This document shows positions 1-7,777 of a DNA stretch of 38,524 nucleotides, one piece after another (positions within the stretch are counted from its first letter, which is position 1; each line of letters opens with the position of its first letter). Under the pieces are notes generated by a model. That model did no database searches. It was not told where the DNA came from and worked only from the letters and a program-made list of their open reading frames with translations. Source of the DNA: JAVBLK01 sp031553565 (lineage in GTDB: Bacteria; Bacillota; Clostridia; Christensenellales; DUVY01); assembly GCA_031553565.1 (NCBI GenBank), contig JAVBLK010000024.1:1-38524 (forward strand), in the 5' to 3' direction. A program made the position numbers and the translations under genes.

Positions 1-58
1 CCTTTCGTTCGTTCTTCCTACTTCGCTGTAGGGAAAATGATGAGGGAACAGGGGGTCT

Positions 59-91
59 AAGGGGGACATTGGGTTCCTTATTGTCCCCCTT
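59..91. terminator. GC-rich hairpin downstream of the ABC exporter operon
   Basis: A 10-bp perfect inverted repeat (AAGGGGGACA / TGTCCCCCTT) with a 13-base loop lies about 40 bases past the stop codon of the minus-strand ABC gene. There is no long T-run on either side, so it is at best a weak terminator or an mRNA 3'-end stabiliser. Nothing else was recognised in bases 1-129. Confidence 0.4.
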
Positions 92-129
92 TATCCGCAG
101 CCTCTTATCACTCTTCCTTTCATGTTAAC

Positions 130-2034
130 TTAACACTCCCATGCCGTTTCGTTTAAACTGAACTGGCTGTTATACAGGTCGCAATAGAAGCCCTTCTTTT
201 CCATCAGCTGCTCGTGGTTGCCGAACTCGACGATATCGCCGTGGTCCATAACAAGTATGTTGTCGGCGTCCTTGATGGTGGACAGGCGGTGCGCGATGAC
301 GAAGCTGGTGCGGTTCTTCATAAGCTCGGCCATTGCCGCCTGTATGTGGATCTCGGTGATCGTGTCAACAGATGAGGTCGCCTCGTCCAGTATCAGGACG
401 GACGGATCGGCAAGCAGCGCGCGGGCAATGGTCAAGAGCTGCTTCTGCCCCTGCGAAAGGTTAGATGCCTCCTCGTTTATCACCGCGTTATATCCGCCCT
501 CCAGCGTCTTGATGAATCTGTGCGCCTGCGCGGCGAACGCCGCGTCCTTGATCTCCTGGTCGGTCGCGTCGGGCTTGCCATAGGCAATGTTGTCGCGGAT
601 AGTGCCGTTGAACAGCCATGTGTCCTGCAGTACCATGCCGATATTATTGCGCAGCGCGCTGCGCTTGACGTCATAGATGTTGGTGCCGTCAAGGTATATC
701 GCGCCGCCGCTTATGTCATAGAAGCGCATCAAAAGGTTGACGATAGTCGTCTTGCCCGCCCCGGTAGGGCCGACGATAGCGACCATCTGTCCGCGCCTTA
801 CGTCGATATTCATATCGTGCATAAGGATCTTGTCCTCGGAATAGCCGAACTTGACGTTTTTAAACGAGATGTCGCCGCGGACCTTTGGCAGCTCCTTCGC
901 GTTTTCTTTGTCGGGGGTTTCCTCTTTCTCGTCAAGCGTCTCGAACACGCGCTCGGAGGCCGCCATGGTCGATTGGAGCAGGTTCATTATCTGCGCCATT
1001 TGCGCGACGGGCTGCGTGAACTGGTTGGTGTACTGGACGAACGCCAGCGCGTCGCCCGCGTTCAGCTTGTTCTGTGAAACGAAGATCATGCCCACAACGC
1101 TGATCACAACGTACCCAAGGTTGTTTACGAACGTCATGATAGGGAACATAAGGCCCGAAAAAAACTGTGATTTCCAGCCCGCGTGATAGAGGTTTTCGTT
1201 GATCTCGCCGAATTCCTTGATCGCCCTTTCCTCGTGGTTGAAGGCCTTTACTATTTTGTGCCCGGTATACATTTCCTCGACGTGGCCGTTCAGCTGCCCC
1301 AGGTATTTCTGGTTGCCGGTAAAGAACCGCTGCGAGAATTTCATAACGATCATGATCAGAACCATGGCGACCGGTATTATCGCCAGGGTTATCAGCGTCA
1401 ATATCCAGTTGATCGTCAGCATCATTATAAGGATACCGACTATCGTAATGATTCCTTGGATGATCTGCGTCAGGCTCTGTGAAAGGCTGGTCGACACAGT
1501 GTCCAGGTCGTTGGTTATGCGCGAGAGGATCTCGCCGTGCGTGTGGTTGTCGTAGTATTTAAGCGGCACCTTGGTAAGCTTCTCGCAGATCTCTTTCCTT
1601 AAACGGTATACCAGCTTCTGCGACATGCCCGCCATCAGCCAGCCCGAAACAAAGGACAGGACTGTGGAAAGCGCGTAAAGGCTGGCGCCGAAGATCAGGA
1701 TGTTCTGTATCGTATTGAACTCGAGCACGCCGCCCTGGAACGCGCCCATCATGTCGCTGCCGCCCGTGCCCGTGAACGCAGCAAACAGTCTGTTTATCGC
1801 GCCCGCCAGGATTTTCGGGATAAAGATACTGCCCACCGTACCCAGGACGGAAAGTATTATCATCAATATTAGTTTTACGCGGAACTCCTTCAGCTCGTGC
1901 AAAAGGCGCCTAAAGGTCTTGCCGAAATCCTTTGCCTTGCCGCCGCCCATGCCGCGCATCATAGGGCCTCCGCTGCCGGGGCCTCCGCTCGTTTTCTTGG
2001 GCTGTGTGTTCGCGCTTATATTATTTTCGGCCAT
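130..2034 (-). CDS. ABC exporter half-transporter, catalytically competent subunit of a heterodimer
   Basis: 634 aa, a type IV (multidrug/peptide/lipid) ABC exporter half with a membrane domain fused to an ATPase. Residues 1-40 are a Gly/Met-rich cytoplasmic lead. Six membrane spans lie in about 52-325 and the nucleotide-binding domain in about 385-630. Visible motifs are Walker A GPTGAGKT (422-429), Q-loop Q470, signature LSQGQ (526-530), Walker B ending at D550 with catalytic Glu E551, and H-loop H582. The signature is the LSQGQ variant rather than LSGGQ. This is the usual state of the partner that completes the degenerate site in TM287/288- or BmrCD-type heterodimers. The start ATG overlaps the stop of the upstream subunit gene by one base (TAATG), with a GGGGGTG ribosome-binding site about 8 bases before it, so translation is probably coupled. 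The substrate cannot be read from the sequence; drug or lipid export is a family-level guess. Confidence 0.93.
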   Translation of the reverse strand: MAENNISANTQPKKTSGGPGSGGPMMRGMGGGKAKDFGKTFRRLLHELKEFRVKLILMIILSVLGTVGSIFIPKILAGAINRLFAAFTGTGGSDMMGAFQGGVLEFNTIQNILIFGASLYALSTVLSFVSGWLMAGMSQKLVYRLRKEICEKLTKVPLKYYDNHTHGEILSRITNDLDTVSTSLSQSLTQIIQGIITIVGILIMMLTINWILTLITLAIIPVAMVLIMIVMKFSQRFFTGNQKYLGQLNGHVEEMYTGHKIVKAFNHEERAIKEFGEINENLYHAGWKSQFFSGLMFPIMTFVNNLGYVVISVVGMIFVSQNKLNAGDALAFVQYTNQFTQPVAQMAQIMNLLQSTMAASERVFETLDEKEETPDKENAKELPKVRGDISFKNVKFGYSEDKILMHDMNIDVRRGQMVAIVGPTGAGKTTIVNLLMRFYDISGGAIYLDGTNIYDVKRSALRNNIGMVLQDTWLFNGTIRDNIAYGKPDATDQEIKDAAFAAQAHRFIKTLEGGYNAVINEEASNLSQGQKQLLTIARALLADPSVLILDEATSSVDTITEIHIQAAMAELMKNRTSFVIAHRLSTIKDADNILVMDHGDIVEFGNHEQLMEKKGFYCDLYNSQFSLNETAWEC

Positions 2035-3767
2035 TATGCGGTCACCCCCTGTTTTAACTGGCTGTTTGCTATCTCGGCGTAGGTCTGGCAGGAAACCAGC
2101 AGCTCGTCGTGCGTGCCGCTGCCTACTATTTTACCGTGTTCGACGACCAAAATATTATCCGCGTTCATGATCGTGCTTATCCGCTGCGCGACGATCAGGA
2201 CAAGGCTTTGCTTCGTTATAAGATTGAGCGCCTTCCTGAGTTTCGCGTCGGTTTTAAAGTCAAGCGCCGAAAAGCTGTCGTCAAATATGAAAACCTCGGG
2301 CTGTTTGGCGATAGCGCGCGCCATCGAAAGGCGCTGCTTCTGCCCGCCCGAAAAGTTTGTGCCGCCCTGCGCCACGGGCGCGTCGTATTTTTCCGGCAGC
2401 TTTTCTATAAAGTCCGCGGCCTGCGCGATCTTTGCGGCCTTTGCGACCTCCTCGTCGGTAAGGTCCGGGCTGCCGAATTTGATGTTTTCTTTGATCGAGC
2501 CGGAGAACAGGACGGACGACTGCGGCACAAAGCCTATGCGGTCGCGCAAGTCCTTTTGCGTTATGTCGCGGATATCGACGCCGTCAAGAGTGATGCTGCC
2601 GTCCGAAACGTCGTAAAAACGCTCGACAAGGTTAATGATAGTAGATTTGCCGCTGCCCGTGCCGCCGATTATTGCAACCGTCTCGCCTTTTTTCCCCGAA
2701 AAGGAAATGTTCTGGACAGAGGGCTCCTCGGCGCCGGGGAAGTAAAAGGTCACGTTGTTAAAGGCGAGGCCGCTGTCGTCCTTTATATCTGCAAACGGCC
2801 TTGCGTCCGGCTTGTCTTTTATCGTCTCCTCCATATCCAGCACCTGGTTTATGCGCTTTGCCGAGGCCGAGGCGCGCGGGACGAATATGAACAGCATCGC
2901 CAGCATCATGAACGACATCATGATACGCATACAGTACTGCATTACCGCCGTAAGGTTGGCAAGGTATAACAGGCTGTCTGCGTTCAGCGTGCCGACATAA
3001 TACAGGATGATCGTAGTCATATAAAAAATGAACATAACGACCGGCATCATCACCGCCATCACGCGGTTGACCTTGATCGAGTTCTGCGCCACGTCCCAGT
3101 TGGCCTCGTCATACTTTTTGCTCTGGACATTATCCTTGTTGAAGGCGCGAATTACCCGGACGCCGGTTATGCCCTCCCTTGCGACAAGGGTCAGCTTGTC
3201 GATGCGGCGCTGCATACTGGTAAACAGCGGCATGGCGACGATCATAACTACAATGATAAGGATAATCAGCGTCGGGACCGTGCCGGCGAGCACAAGGGTA
3301 AGCTTTGCGTTCTTACTGACGGCCATTACGATTCCGCCGATCAGCATGATAGGCACGCTGATCATCATACGCATCATCATTACCATAACGTTGACCAGCT
3401 GCGTGATGTCGTTGGTCGTGCGCGTGATAAGGCTGGACGTGCCGACCTTCTCGAACTCCGACATCGAAAAGCCCTCGACCTTTTTAAAGACCGCTGCCCT
3501 TAAGTCGCGGCCGAACGCGTTTGAGGTGCGCGAAGCCAGAAACCCGACTATCACCGCGCAAACCATTGCGCCCGCGGCGTACGCCAGCGCGATGCCGCCG
3601 TAGCCCAGCATTTTGCCCGTCGCGTCCTGCGCGCTGATAAGTCCTACGACCTTCGCCATCTGGTCGGGCAGCAAAAGCTCTAACGCGCTCTGCCCCGCGA
3701 CAAACAGAAAGACCCCCAGCACCGCAAACACGTAAGGCTTAAGGTATTTTACAAATAGCTTTAACAT
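2034..3767 (-). CDS. ABC exporter half-transporter, subunit with degenerate ATP site
   Basis: 577 aa, first gene of the two-gene minus-strand operon. Six membrane spans lie in about 12-300 and the ATPase domain in about 330-575. Walker A GGTGSGKST (368-376), Q-loop Q416 and a canonical signature FSGGQ (472-476) are present. The catalytic Glu after Walker B is Asp (FIFDD, D497) and the H-loop His is Gln (AQRIST, Q528). With the LSQGQ signature of the partner, this predicts one hydrolysing site and one non-hydrolysing site in the dimer, as established for TM287/TM288-type exporters. AAAGGA lies about 6 bases before the ATG. I could not identify a convincing promoter in the 376-base gap upstream. 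Confidence 0.93.
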   Translation of the reverse strand: MLKLFVKYLKPYVFAVLGVFLFVAGQSALELLLPDQMAKVVGLISAQDATGKMLGYGGIALAYAAGAMVCAVIVGFLASRTSNAFGRDLRAAVFKKVEGFSMSEFEKVGTSSLITRTTNDITQLVNVMVMMMRMMISVPIMLIGGIVMAVSKNAKLTLVLAGTVPTLIILIIVVMIVAMPLFTSMQRRIDKLTLVAREGITGVRVIRAFNKDNVQSKKYDEANWDVAQNSIKVNRVMAVMMPVVMFIFYMTTIILYYVGTLNADSLLYLANLTAVMQYCMRIMMSFMMLAMLFIFVPRASASAKRINQVLDMEETIKDKPDARPFADIKDDSGLAFNNVTFYFPGAEEPSVQNISFSGKKGETVAIIGGTGSGKSTIINLVERFYDVSDGSITLDGVDIRDITQKDLRDRIGFVPQSSVLFSGSIKENIKFGSPDLTDEEVAKAAKIAQAADFIEKLPEKYDAPVAQGGTNFSGGQKQRLSMARAIAKQPEVFIFDDSFSALDFKTDAKLRKALNLITKQSLVLIVAQRISTIMNADNILVVEHGKIVGSGTHDELLVSCQTYAEIANSQLKQGVTA

Positions 3768-3894
3768 AATTTCCTTTGATCCCGGCTCCCGATTGTAAAG
3801 TGCGAAGCAACTCTGGTTAAATGGTTTTTTATCTGATAAATCTGCCGGAACCAGTTTTACTTAGACTATATATGTATTTTGCGCCAACTTGTGA

Positions 3895-3926
3895 AAAAAT
3901 AAGCGGCCGACAGGCGGCTTATTTTT
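3895..3926. terminator. Hairpin with A-run on one side and T-run on the other
   Basis: AAATAAGC pairs with GCTTATTT around an inner GCC/GGC stem, flanked by six A on the left and five T on the right. It could stop transcription in either direction. Here it would insulate the divergent ABC and metK units. Confidence 0.55.
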
Positions 3927-4082
3927 CCGGATCCGGTAATGAGTCTGCCGGCGCATAGAAAAAGGAAACCTCACGTTTCCTGCATTATCCATTATATCAC
4001 CCGATTGTCAAAAATGTGTTACAAAAATATCGACTTTTGGACGCAACGGCAAAAGCGGTGTGATTACCCGCGCAAACTGCAA

Positions 4083-4109
4083 TTGACAAAAACGGCCTTT
4101 TGTTATACA
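4083..4109 (+). promoter_or_regulatory. Probable metK promoter
   Basis: A perfect -35 TTGACA (4083-4088), a 15-base spacer and -10 TATACA (4104-4109), preceded by TGT as an extended -10. The start would be near 4116, giving a leader of only about 28 bases, too short for a riboswitch downstream of it. Confidence 0.55.
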
Positions 4110-4143
4110 CTGAAACCTCAAAAACACGGGAGATAATTATTTT

Positions 4144-5313
4144 ATGTTAAGGTATTACACATCCGAAAGCGTTACCGAGGGGCATCCGGATAAGATCTGC
4201 GACCAGATCAGCGACGCGATTCTAGACGGTATAATAGGGCAGGATAAGAACGCGAAGTGCGCATGCGACGTGGCGGTCAACACAGGGCTTGTTTTGGTCA
4301 TGGGCGAGATCACCTGCGACGGCTATGTCGAGATGGCAAAGCTTGCCCGCGCCGTCATAAAGGATATCGGATATACCGACGCCGCCTACGGCTTCGATTA
4401 TAATTCCTGCGGGATGCTTGTCTCGGTGGACGAGCAGTCGCCCGACATAGCGATGGGAGTCCTTAAGAGCGCCGAGTACCGCGAGAAGGGCGATATCAAG
4501 GATCTTACCGGCGCGGGCGACCAGGGGATGATGTACGGCTTTGCCTGCCGCGAGACAAAAGAGCTTATGCCTATGCCGATCACTTTGGCGCACGCGCTGA
4601 CCCGCCGGCTTGCCGAGGTCAGGAAAAGCGGCCTGATCAAATATTTAAGGCCGGACGGCAAGGCGCAGGTCACCGTGGCGTATGAAAACGGAGTACCGAA
4701 ATTTGTGGATACGGTCGTAGTCGCCGCGCAGCACAGCCCGGATGTTACGCATGAGCAAATAGAGGCCGACCTTTATAAGCACGTGGTACAAACGGTCATC
4801 CCCGGGAATATGCTGACCAAGGAGACCAAGGTCTATATCAACGCCACCGGAAGATTTGTTACCGGCGGCCCGGCGGGCGACAGCGGCCTTACCGGCAGGA
4901 AGATCATCGTCGACACGTACGGCGGCTATATCCCGCACGGCGGCGGCGCGTTTTCGGGCAAGGACCCGACCAAGGTTGACCGGAGCGCGGCGTATATGGC
5001 GCGGTACATCTGTAAGAACATCGTTGCGGCGGACCTGGCAGACAAATGCCAGATGGAAATCGCCTACGCGATAGGCAGGGCGCACCCCGTCGCCGTCTAT
5101 ATCGACTCTTTCGGCACAAGCAGGTACGATAACGAAAGGCTGATAAAGGCGGTAAACAGCGTCTTTGATTTAAGGCCGGCGGGCATAATAGAAACCCTCG
5201 ACTTAAGAAGGCCGATATACCAGAAAACCTCCAATTACGGCCATTTCGGGCGTCCGGGATTTTCGTGGGAGAACACGGATAAGGCCGAGGCGCTTAAAAG
5301 AGCCGTAAAGTAA
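4144..5313 (+). CDS. metK: S-adenosylmethionine synthetase
   Basis: 389 aa, the normal length. Makes S-adenosylmethionine from methionine and ATP in the cytoplasm. The N-terminal metal/phosphate motif EGHPDK is at residues 12-17, the family signature GAGDQG at 123-128, and the glycine-rich phosphate loop GGGAFSGKD at 266-274, followed by PTKVDRS. All three domains are complete. The gene stands alone: a promoter is 30-60 bases upstream and a terminator 140 bases downstream. GGGAGA upstream of the ATG is a moderate ribosome-binding site. Confidence 0.98.
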   Translation: MLRYYTSESVTEGHPDKICDQISDAILDGIIGQDKNAKCACDVAVNTGLVLVMGEITCDGYVEMAKLARAVIKDIGYTDAAYGFDYNSCGMLVSVDEQSPDIAMGVLKSAEYREKGDIKDLTGAGDQGMMYGFACRETKELMPMPITLAHALTRRLAEVRKSGLIKYLRPDGKAQVTVAYENGVPKFVDTVVVAAQHSPDVTHEQIEADLYKHVVQTVIPGNMLTKETKVYINATGRFVTGGPAGDSGLTGRKIIVDTYGGYIPHGGGAFSGKDPTKVDRSAAYMARYICKNIVAADLADKCQMEIAYAIGRAHPVAVYIDSFGTSRYDNERLIKAVNSVFDLRPAGIIETLDLRRPIYQKTSNYGHFGRPGFSWENTDKAEALKRAVK

Positions 5314-5372
5314 ACAATGAACAAATACCTGTGAATTTGGCTGTGGATTTTTGAGATAAAAAGTAACAGACA

Positions 5373-5402
5373 CGCTTGGCAATATCGGGATATTGCCAAG
5401 CG
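5373..5402. repeat. Perfect 14-bp palindrome, not followed by T-run
   Basis: The two 14-base arms are exactly complementary and separated by GG. No T tract follows, so this is not a standard terminator. It could be a dimeric regulator site or an RNA 3'-end hairpin of metK mRNA. Confidence 0.6.
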
Positions 5403-5454
5403 GGTAGATTATCGGAGGAACGCTCAGTCCCGGCCAAAGGCTGATACCCTCCCA

Positions 5455-5483
5455 AAACCCTCCGTCGGGAGGGTTTATTTTTT
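5455..5483 (+). terminator. Intrinsic terminator after metK
   Basis: AAACCCTCC pairs with GGAGGGTTT around a GTCG loop, followed by ATTTTTT. A typical rho-independent terminator about 140 bases past the metK stop. Confidence 0.8.
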
Positions 5484-5682
5484 GCCGTTTTGCGTTTAAA
5501 ATATTTTTATGGGGGAAAGGGGGGAATGGGCGCGGCGGGAAAAGGAGAGGCATCGCTCCGGCGATTTCTTTCGGACCGGCGGGCAGAAAAAATGCTCCGG
5601 TTTACCGTAAGCGCGTAAGGGGATTGTTTGGCGGCGCGGTCGCCAGGGAAACAGATCAAGCGGCATATGAAAAGGAGAAATC

Positions 5683-7599
5683 ATGACTGAATCATCAAAA
5701 AAAGCGGCGCACAAGGAAGCCAAAAAGCAAAGGGCGGCCAAAACGCCGGGTAAAAAGAGGGCGATTATAGCCTTGCCCATTGTCGCGATCCTTGTGATCG
5801 GCGGCGTGCTGGGCGTGCTGTGGGCGGGCGGCGTATTCGACAAAAACGGGAAAACGGCCCCGGTCGATTTCCTTTCGACCTTCGCCTCGATGGAGACCGA
5901 GAATTCGCACGAGCTTGTCGCGGCGTATCAGGGCGGCGACGGCAGCATACACCTGATATACAAAACAGGCGCATTAAAGAAAATGTTCGTAGACCTTCTG
6001 ACCACGCCTGTGCTGGTCACTGACCTCAACAGCGGCGGCGGAGTGACGTTCACGAAGGGTACGGTGGAAAGCAGCTCTATCAGCAAGGGCGTGTCCAGAA
6101 GCGTAACGACGTCCTCCGAGCATATGCAGGGCGTCAGCGTCACCGTCCAGGTAGGCACCGGGGATATCCTGCCTGTCAGCGCCACGTTTTCCACCGCACA
6201 GACAAACGAGTGGCGCTTCGGCAGCAGCTCGACCAACGAGATAAGCGAATACGCCGAGGTGGGCACGACGCTCACGGTCGAGGAAAGCCATTCGGCGGAT
6301 TACAGCAAGTGCGAAAAAGGGAAATACTACGCGTACGCGTACTACGCTAACTTCGACATTTTTATGGACGTCGGGATAAAGATCGACGGCTCTACAAATA
6401 AATGGACGGCGACAGGTGCGCGGGCGTGCTACGGCCTGACCAAGGAAAAACCCTATATCGCCTTCGTGTCCTCCGCCGACGGCAATTTCGACGTCCCTGC
6501 AACAGTTGAAATAAGCAAGCTTGAAATGTCGAACTACATAAATTCCGACGACGTGTTTTTCGAGGGCGGGGGAACGGCCGCGGAACCGTATAAAATTTAT
6601 TCGGCGCCGCAGATCCTGTATATCGGGCTGATGCCCTCAAAATATTTCAGGCTGGAAAACGACGTAGACCTGTCGGGCTGGCAATGGGTAAACAATATAA
6701 CGTTTTCGGGCTCCCTGGACGGCAACGGCAAAAAGATAACGGGGCTGAAGCTGGAGTACGAGGGCGCAGAAATCGCGACAAGCAGATACTACGGCCTGTT
6801 TTCGCGCACCGGCAGTACCGCGACGATAAAAAACCTTGCGATGGAGGGATGTACGATAAAGGTATCCGCCTCGGCGCAAAGCCACGCGGGCGCGGGCTTC
6901 ATCCATGCAGGGATACTGGCCGGCTCGGGCGGCGGCACTTTTACCGATATCGAGTTACGCAACAGCTCGATAGAGATATGGCGCAGCAAGTCCACGTCGG
7001 GGGGCATAGCGGGCGTCTTTAACGGCACTATGACGAACTGCAAGGGCCTGGGCGTCACAATGAAAGGCAACGGCGACATGGGGATCCTGGCGGGGAAACT
7101 TGATAACGGCGTCCTGAAAAACTGCACAGTCGGCAGCTACCGTCTAAGCGAGCTCAGCGACAAGCTGTCAAGGATAGAGTATGATTGCGTCAACGAGTCG
7201 CGCAGCGTAGGCGGAATGGCGGGTTTTATGACGGCGAAGTCAGGCTCGGATTCGTATGAAAAAGAAAACATGGCGATCATCAGCGGCGGCAGCGTCTCGG
7301 TGGAATTTGCATTTTCGGGAGGAGGCAGCGGATTCAATCCGCAGGCGGGCTATGTCACGGGCGACCTTCAGGGCGAAATAGAGGACGTTAAGGTCGTTTT
7401 CCAGAACAAGCTGACGAATGCGATGGTTTACGGTTTTGTCAGAAGCTTTGATGCCGATACGGGCTTTAAATACCTTTTTGATTTAGGGGAAGAAAGGTGG
7501 GCTTTGGTAATGGCATCGATTGCCCTGGGTTATGGCAGCTCGGCGTACGGCGGCTATTACGAGATGGGCGCGGGCACGAACCACTGGGCGATAGATTGA
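5683..7599 (+). CDS. Membrane-anchored beta-rich surface protein (aerolysin-like segment plus beta-helix)
   Basis: 638 aa, function unknown. Residues 1-25 are very basic (cytoplasmic) and 26-48 form one hydrophobic span with no signal-peptidase or lipobox site, so the protein should be anchored N-in/C-out. Residues about 105-235 are rich in alternating Ser/Thr and hydrophobics, with a YYAYAYYANFDIF stretch. This composition recalls the strand-swapping region of aerolysin/ETX-MTX2-type proteins; that comparison is inference. From about 288 the sequence matches the familiar beta-helix repeat style of cell-surface proteins: DVDLSGWQW, GSLDGNGKKITGL and several GGIAG/GGMAGF turns continuing to about 580. 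A strong AAGGAG ribosome-binding site precedes the ATG. It stands alone between two terminators. Confidence 0.75.
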   Translation: MTESSKKAAHKEAKKQRAAKTPGKKRAIIALPIVAILVIGGVLGVLWAGGVFDKNGKTAPVDFLSTFASMETENSHELVAAYQGGDGSIHLIYKTGALKKMFVDLLTTPVLVTDLNSGGGVTFTKGTVESSSISKGVSRSVTTSSEHMQGVSVTVQVGTGDILPVSATFSTAQTNEWRFGSSSTNEISEYAEVGTTLTVEESHSADYSKCEKGKYYAYAYYANFDIFMDVGIKIDGSTNKWTATGARACYGLTKEKPYIAFVSSADGNFDVPATVEISKLEMSNYINSDDVFFEGGGTAAEPYKIYSAPQILYIGLMPSKYFRLENDVDLSGWQWVNNITFSGSLDGNGKKITGLKLEYEGAEIATSRYYGLFSRTGSTATIKNLAMEGCTIKVSASAQSHAGAGFIHAGILAGSGGGTFTDIELRNSSIEIWRSKSTSGGIAGVFNGTMTNCKGLGVTMKGNGDMGILAGKLDNGVLKNCTVGSYRLSELSDKLSRIEYDCVNESRSVGGMAGFMTAKSGSDSYEKENMAIISGGSVSVEFAFSGGGSGFNPQAGYVTGDLQGEIEDVKVVFQNKLTNAMVYGFVRSFDADTGFKYLFDLGEERWALVMASIALGYGSSAYGGYYEMGAGTNHWAID

Positions 7600-7684
7600 C
7601 GCCGTAAAGCCGGCTTCCGGGTTTGCCGGAATGATTGCCGTAACGTTTTATACCAAATAAATACTATAACGTTCCGCGTTTTGG

Positions 7685-7722
7685 GCGGCGCCCGGGCAAA
7701 CCCGGGCGCCGCTTGCCTTTTC
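7685..7722 (+). terminator. Strong GC hairpin after the surface protein gene
   Basis: GCGGCGCCCGGG pairs perfectly with CCCGGGCGCCGC over a CAAA loop, then TTGCCTTTT. Very stable, with an imperfect T-run. It separates this gene from recD2. Confidence 0.7.
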
Positions 7723-7777
7723 GTGCGGATTAGGGTACAATTCTTTTACGGCAAAAATACACTTTGGAAGCGTAACA

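Larger units (their letters stand above)
3768..4143. other. Divergent intergenic region between the ABC operon and metK
   Basis: 376 bases separate the two divergent transcription units. They hold a bidirectional-looking terminator (3895-3926), a small perfect hairpin AGGAAAC/GTTTCCT at 3963-3981, and the metK promoter (4083-4109). I looked for an S-box, SAM-II or other SAM-sensing fold before metK and did not recognise one. A 65-codon open frame at 3939-4136 has no convincing ribosome-binding site and looks random. Confidence 0.6.
5314..5682. other. Intergenic region after metK
   Basis: 369 bases with no credible gene. It contains a perfect 14-bp inverted repeat with a 2-base centre (5373-5402: CGCTTGGCAATATC / GATATTGCCAAGCG) without a following T-run, and a good intrinsic terminator at 5455-5483. 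The rest up to the next ribosome-binding site (AAGGAG, about 5672) is plain GC-rich sequence with no feature I recognise. Confidence 0.6.

Noticed and set aside
3768..4143. SAM riboswitch before metK
   Set aside because: The predicted leader is only about 28 bases and I found no S-box kink-turn or pseudoknot pattern upstream; hairpins there are simple.
5403..5483. Fluoride-riboswitch-like text (AAAGGCTGATACCCTCC) followed by a terminator
   Set aside because: The 5' half of the crcB motif is missing, it lies after metK, and the downstream gene is too far past the terminator with no fluoride link.
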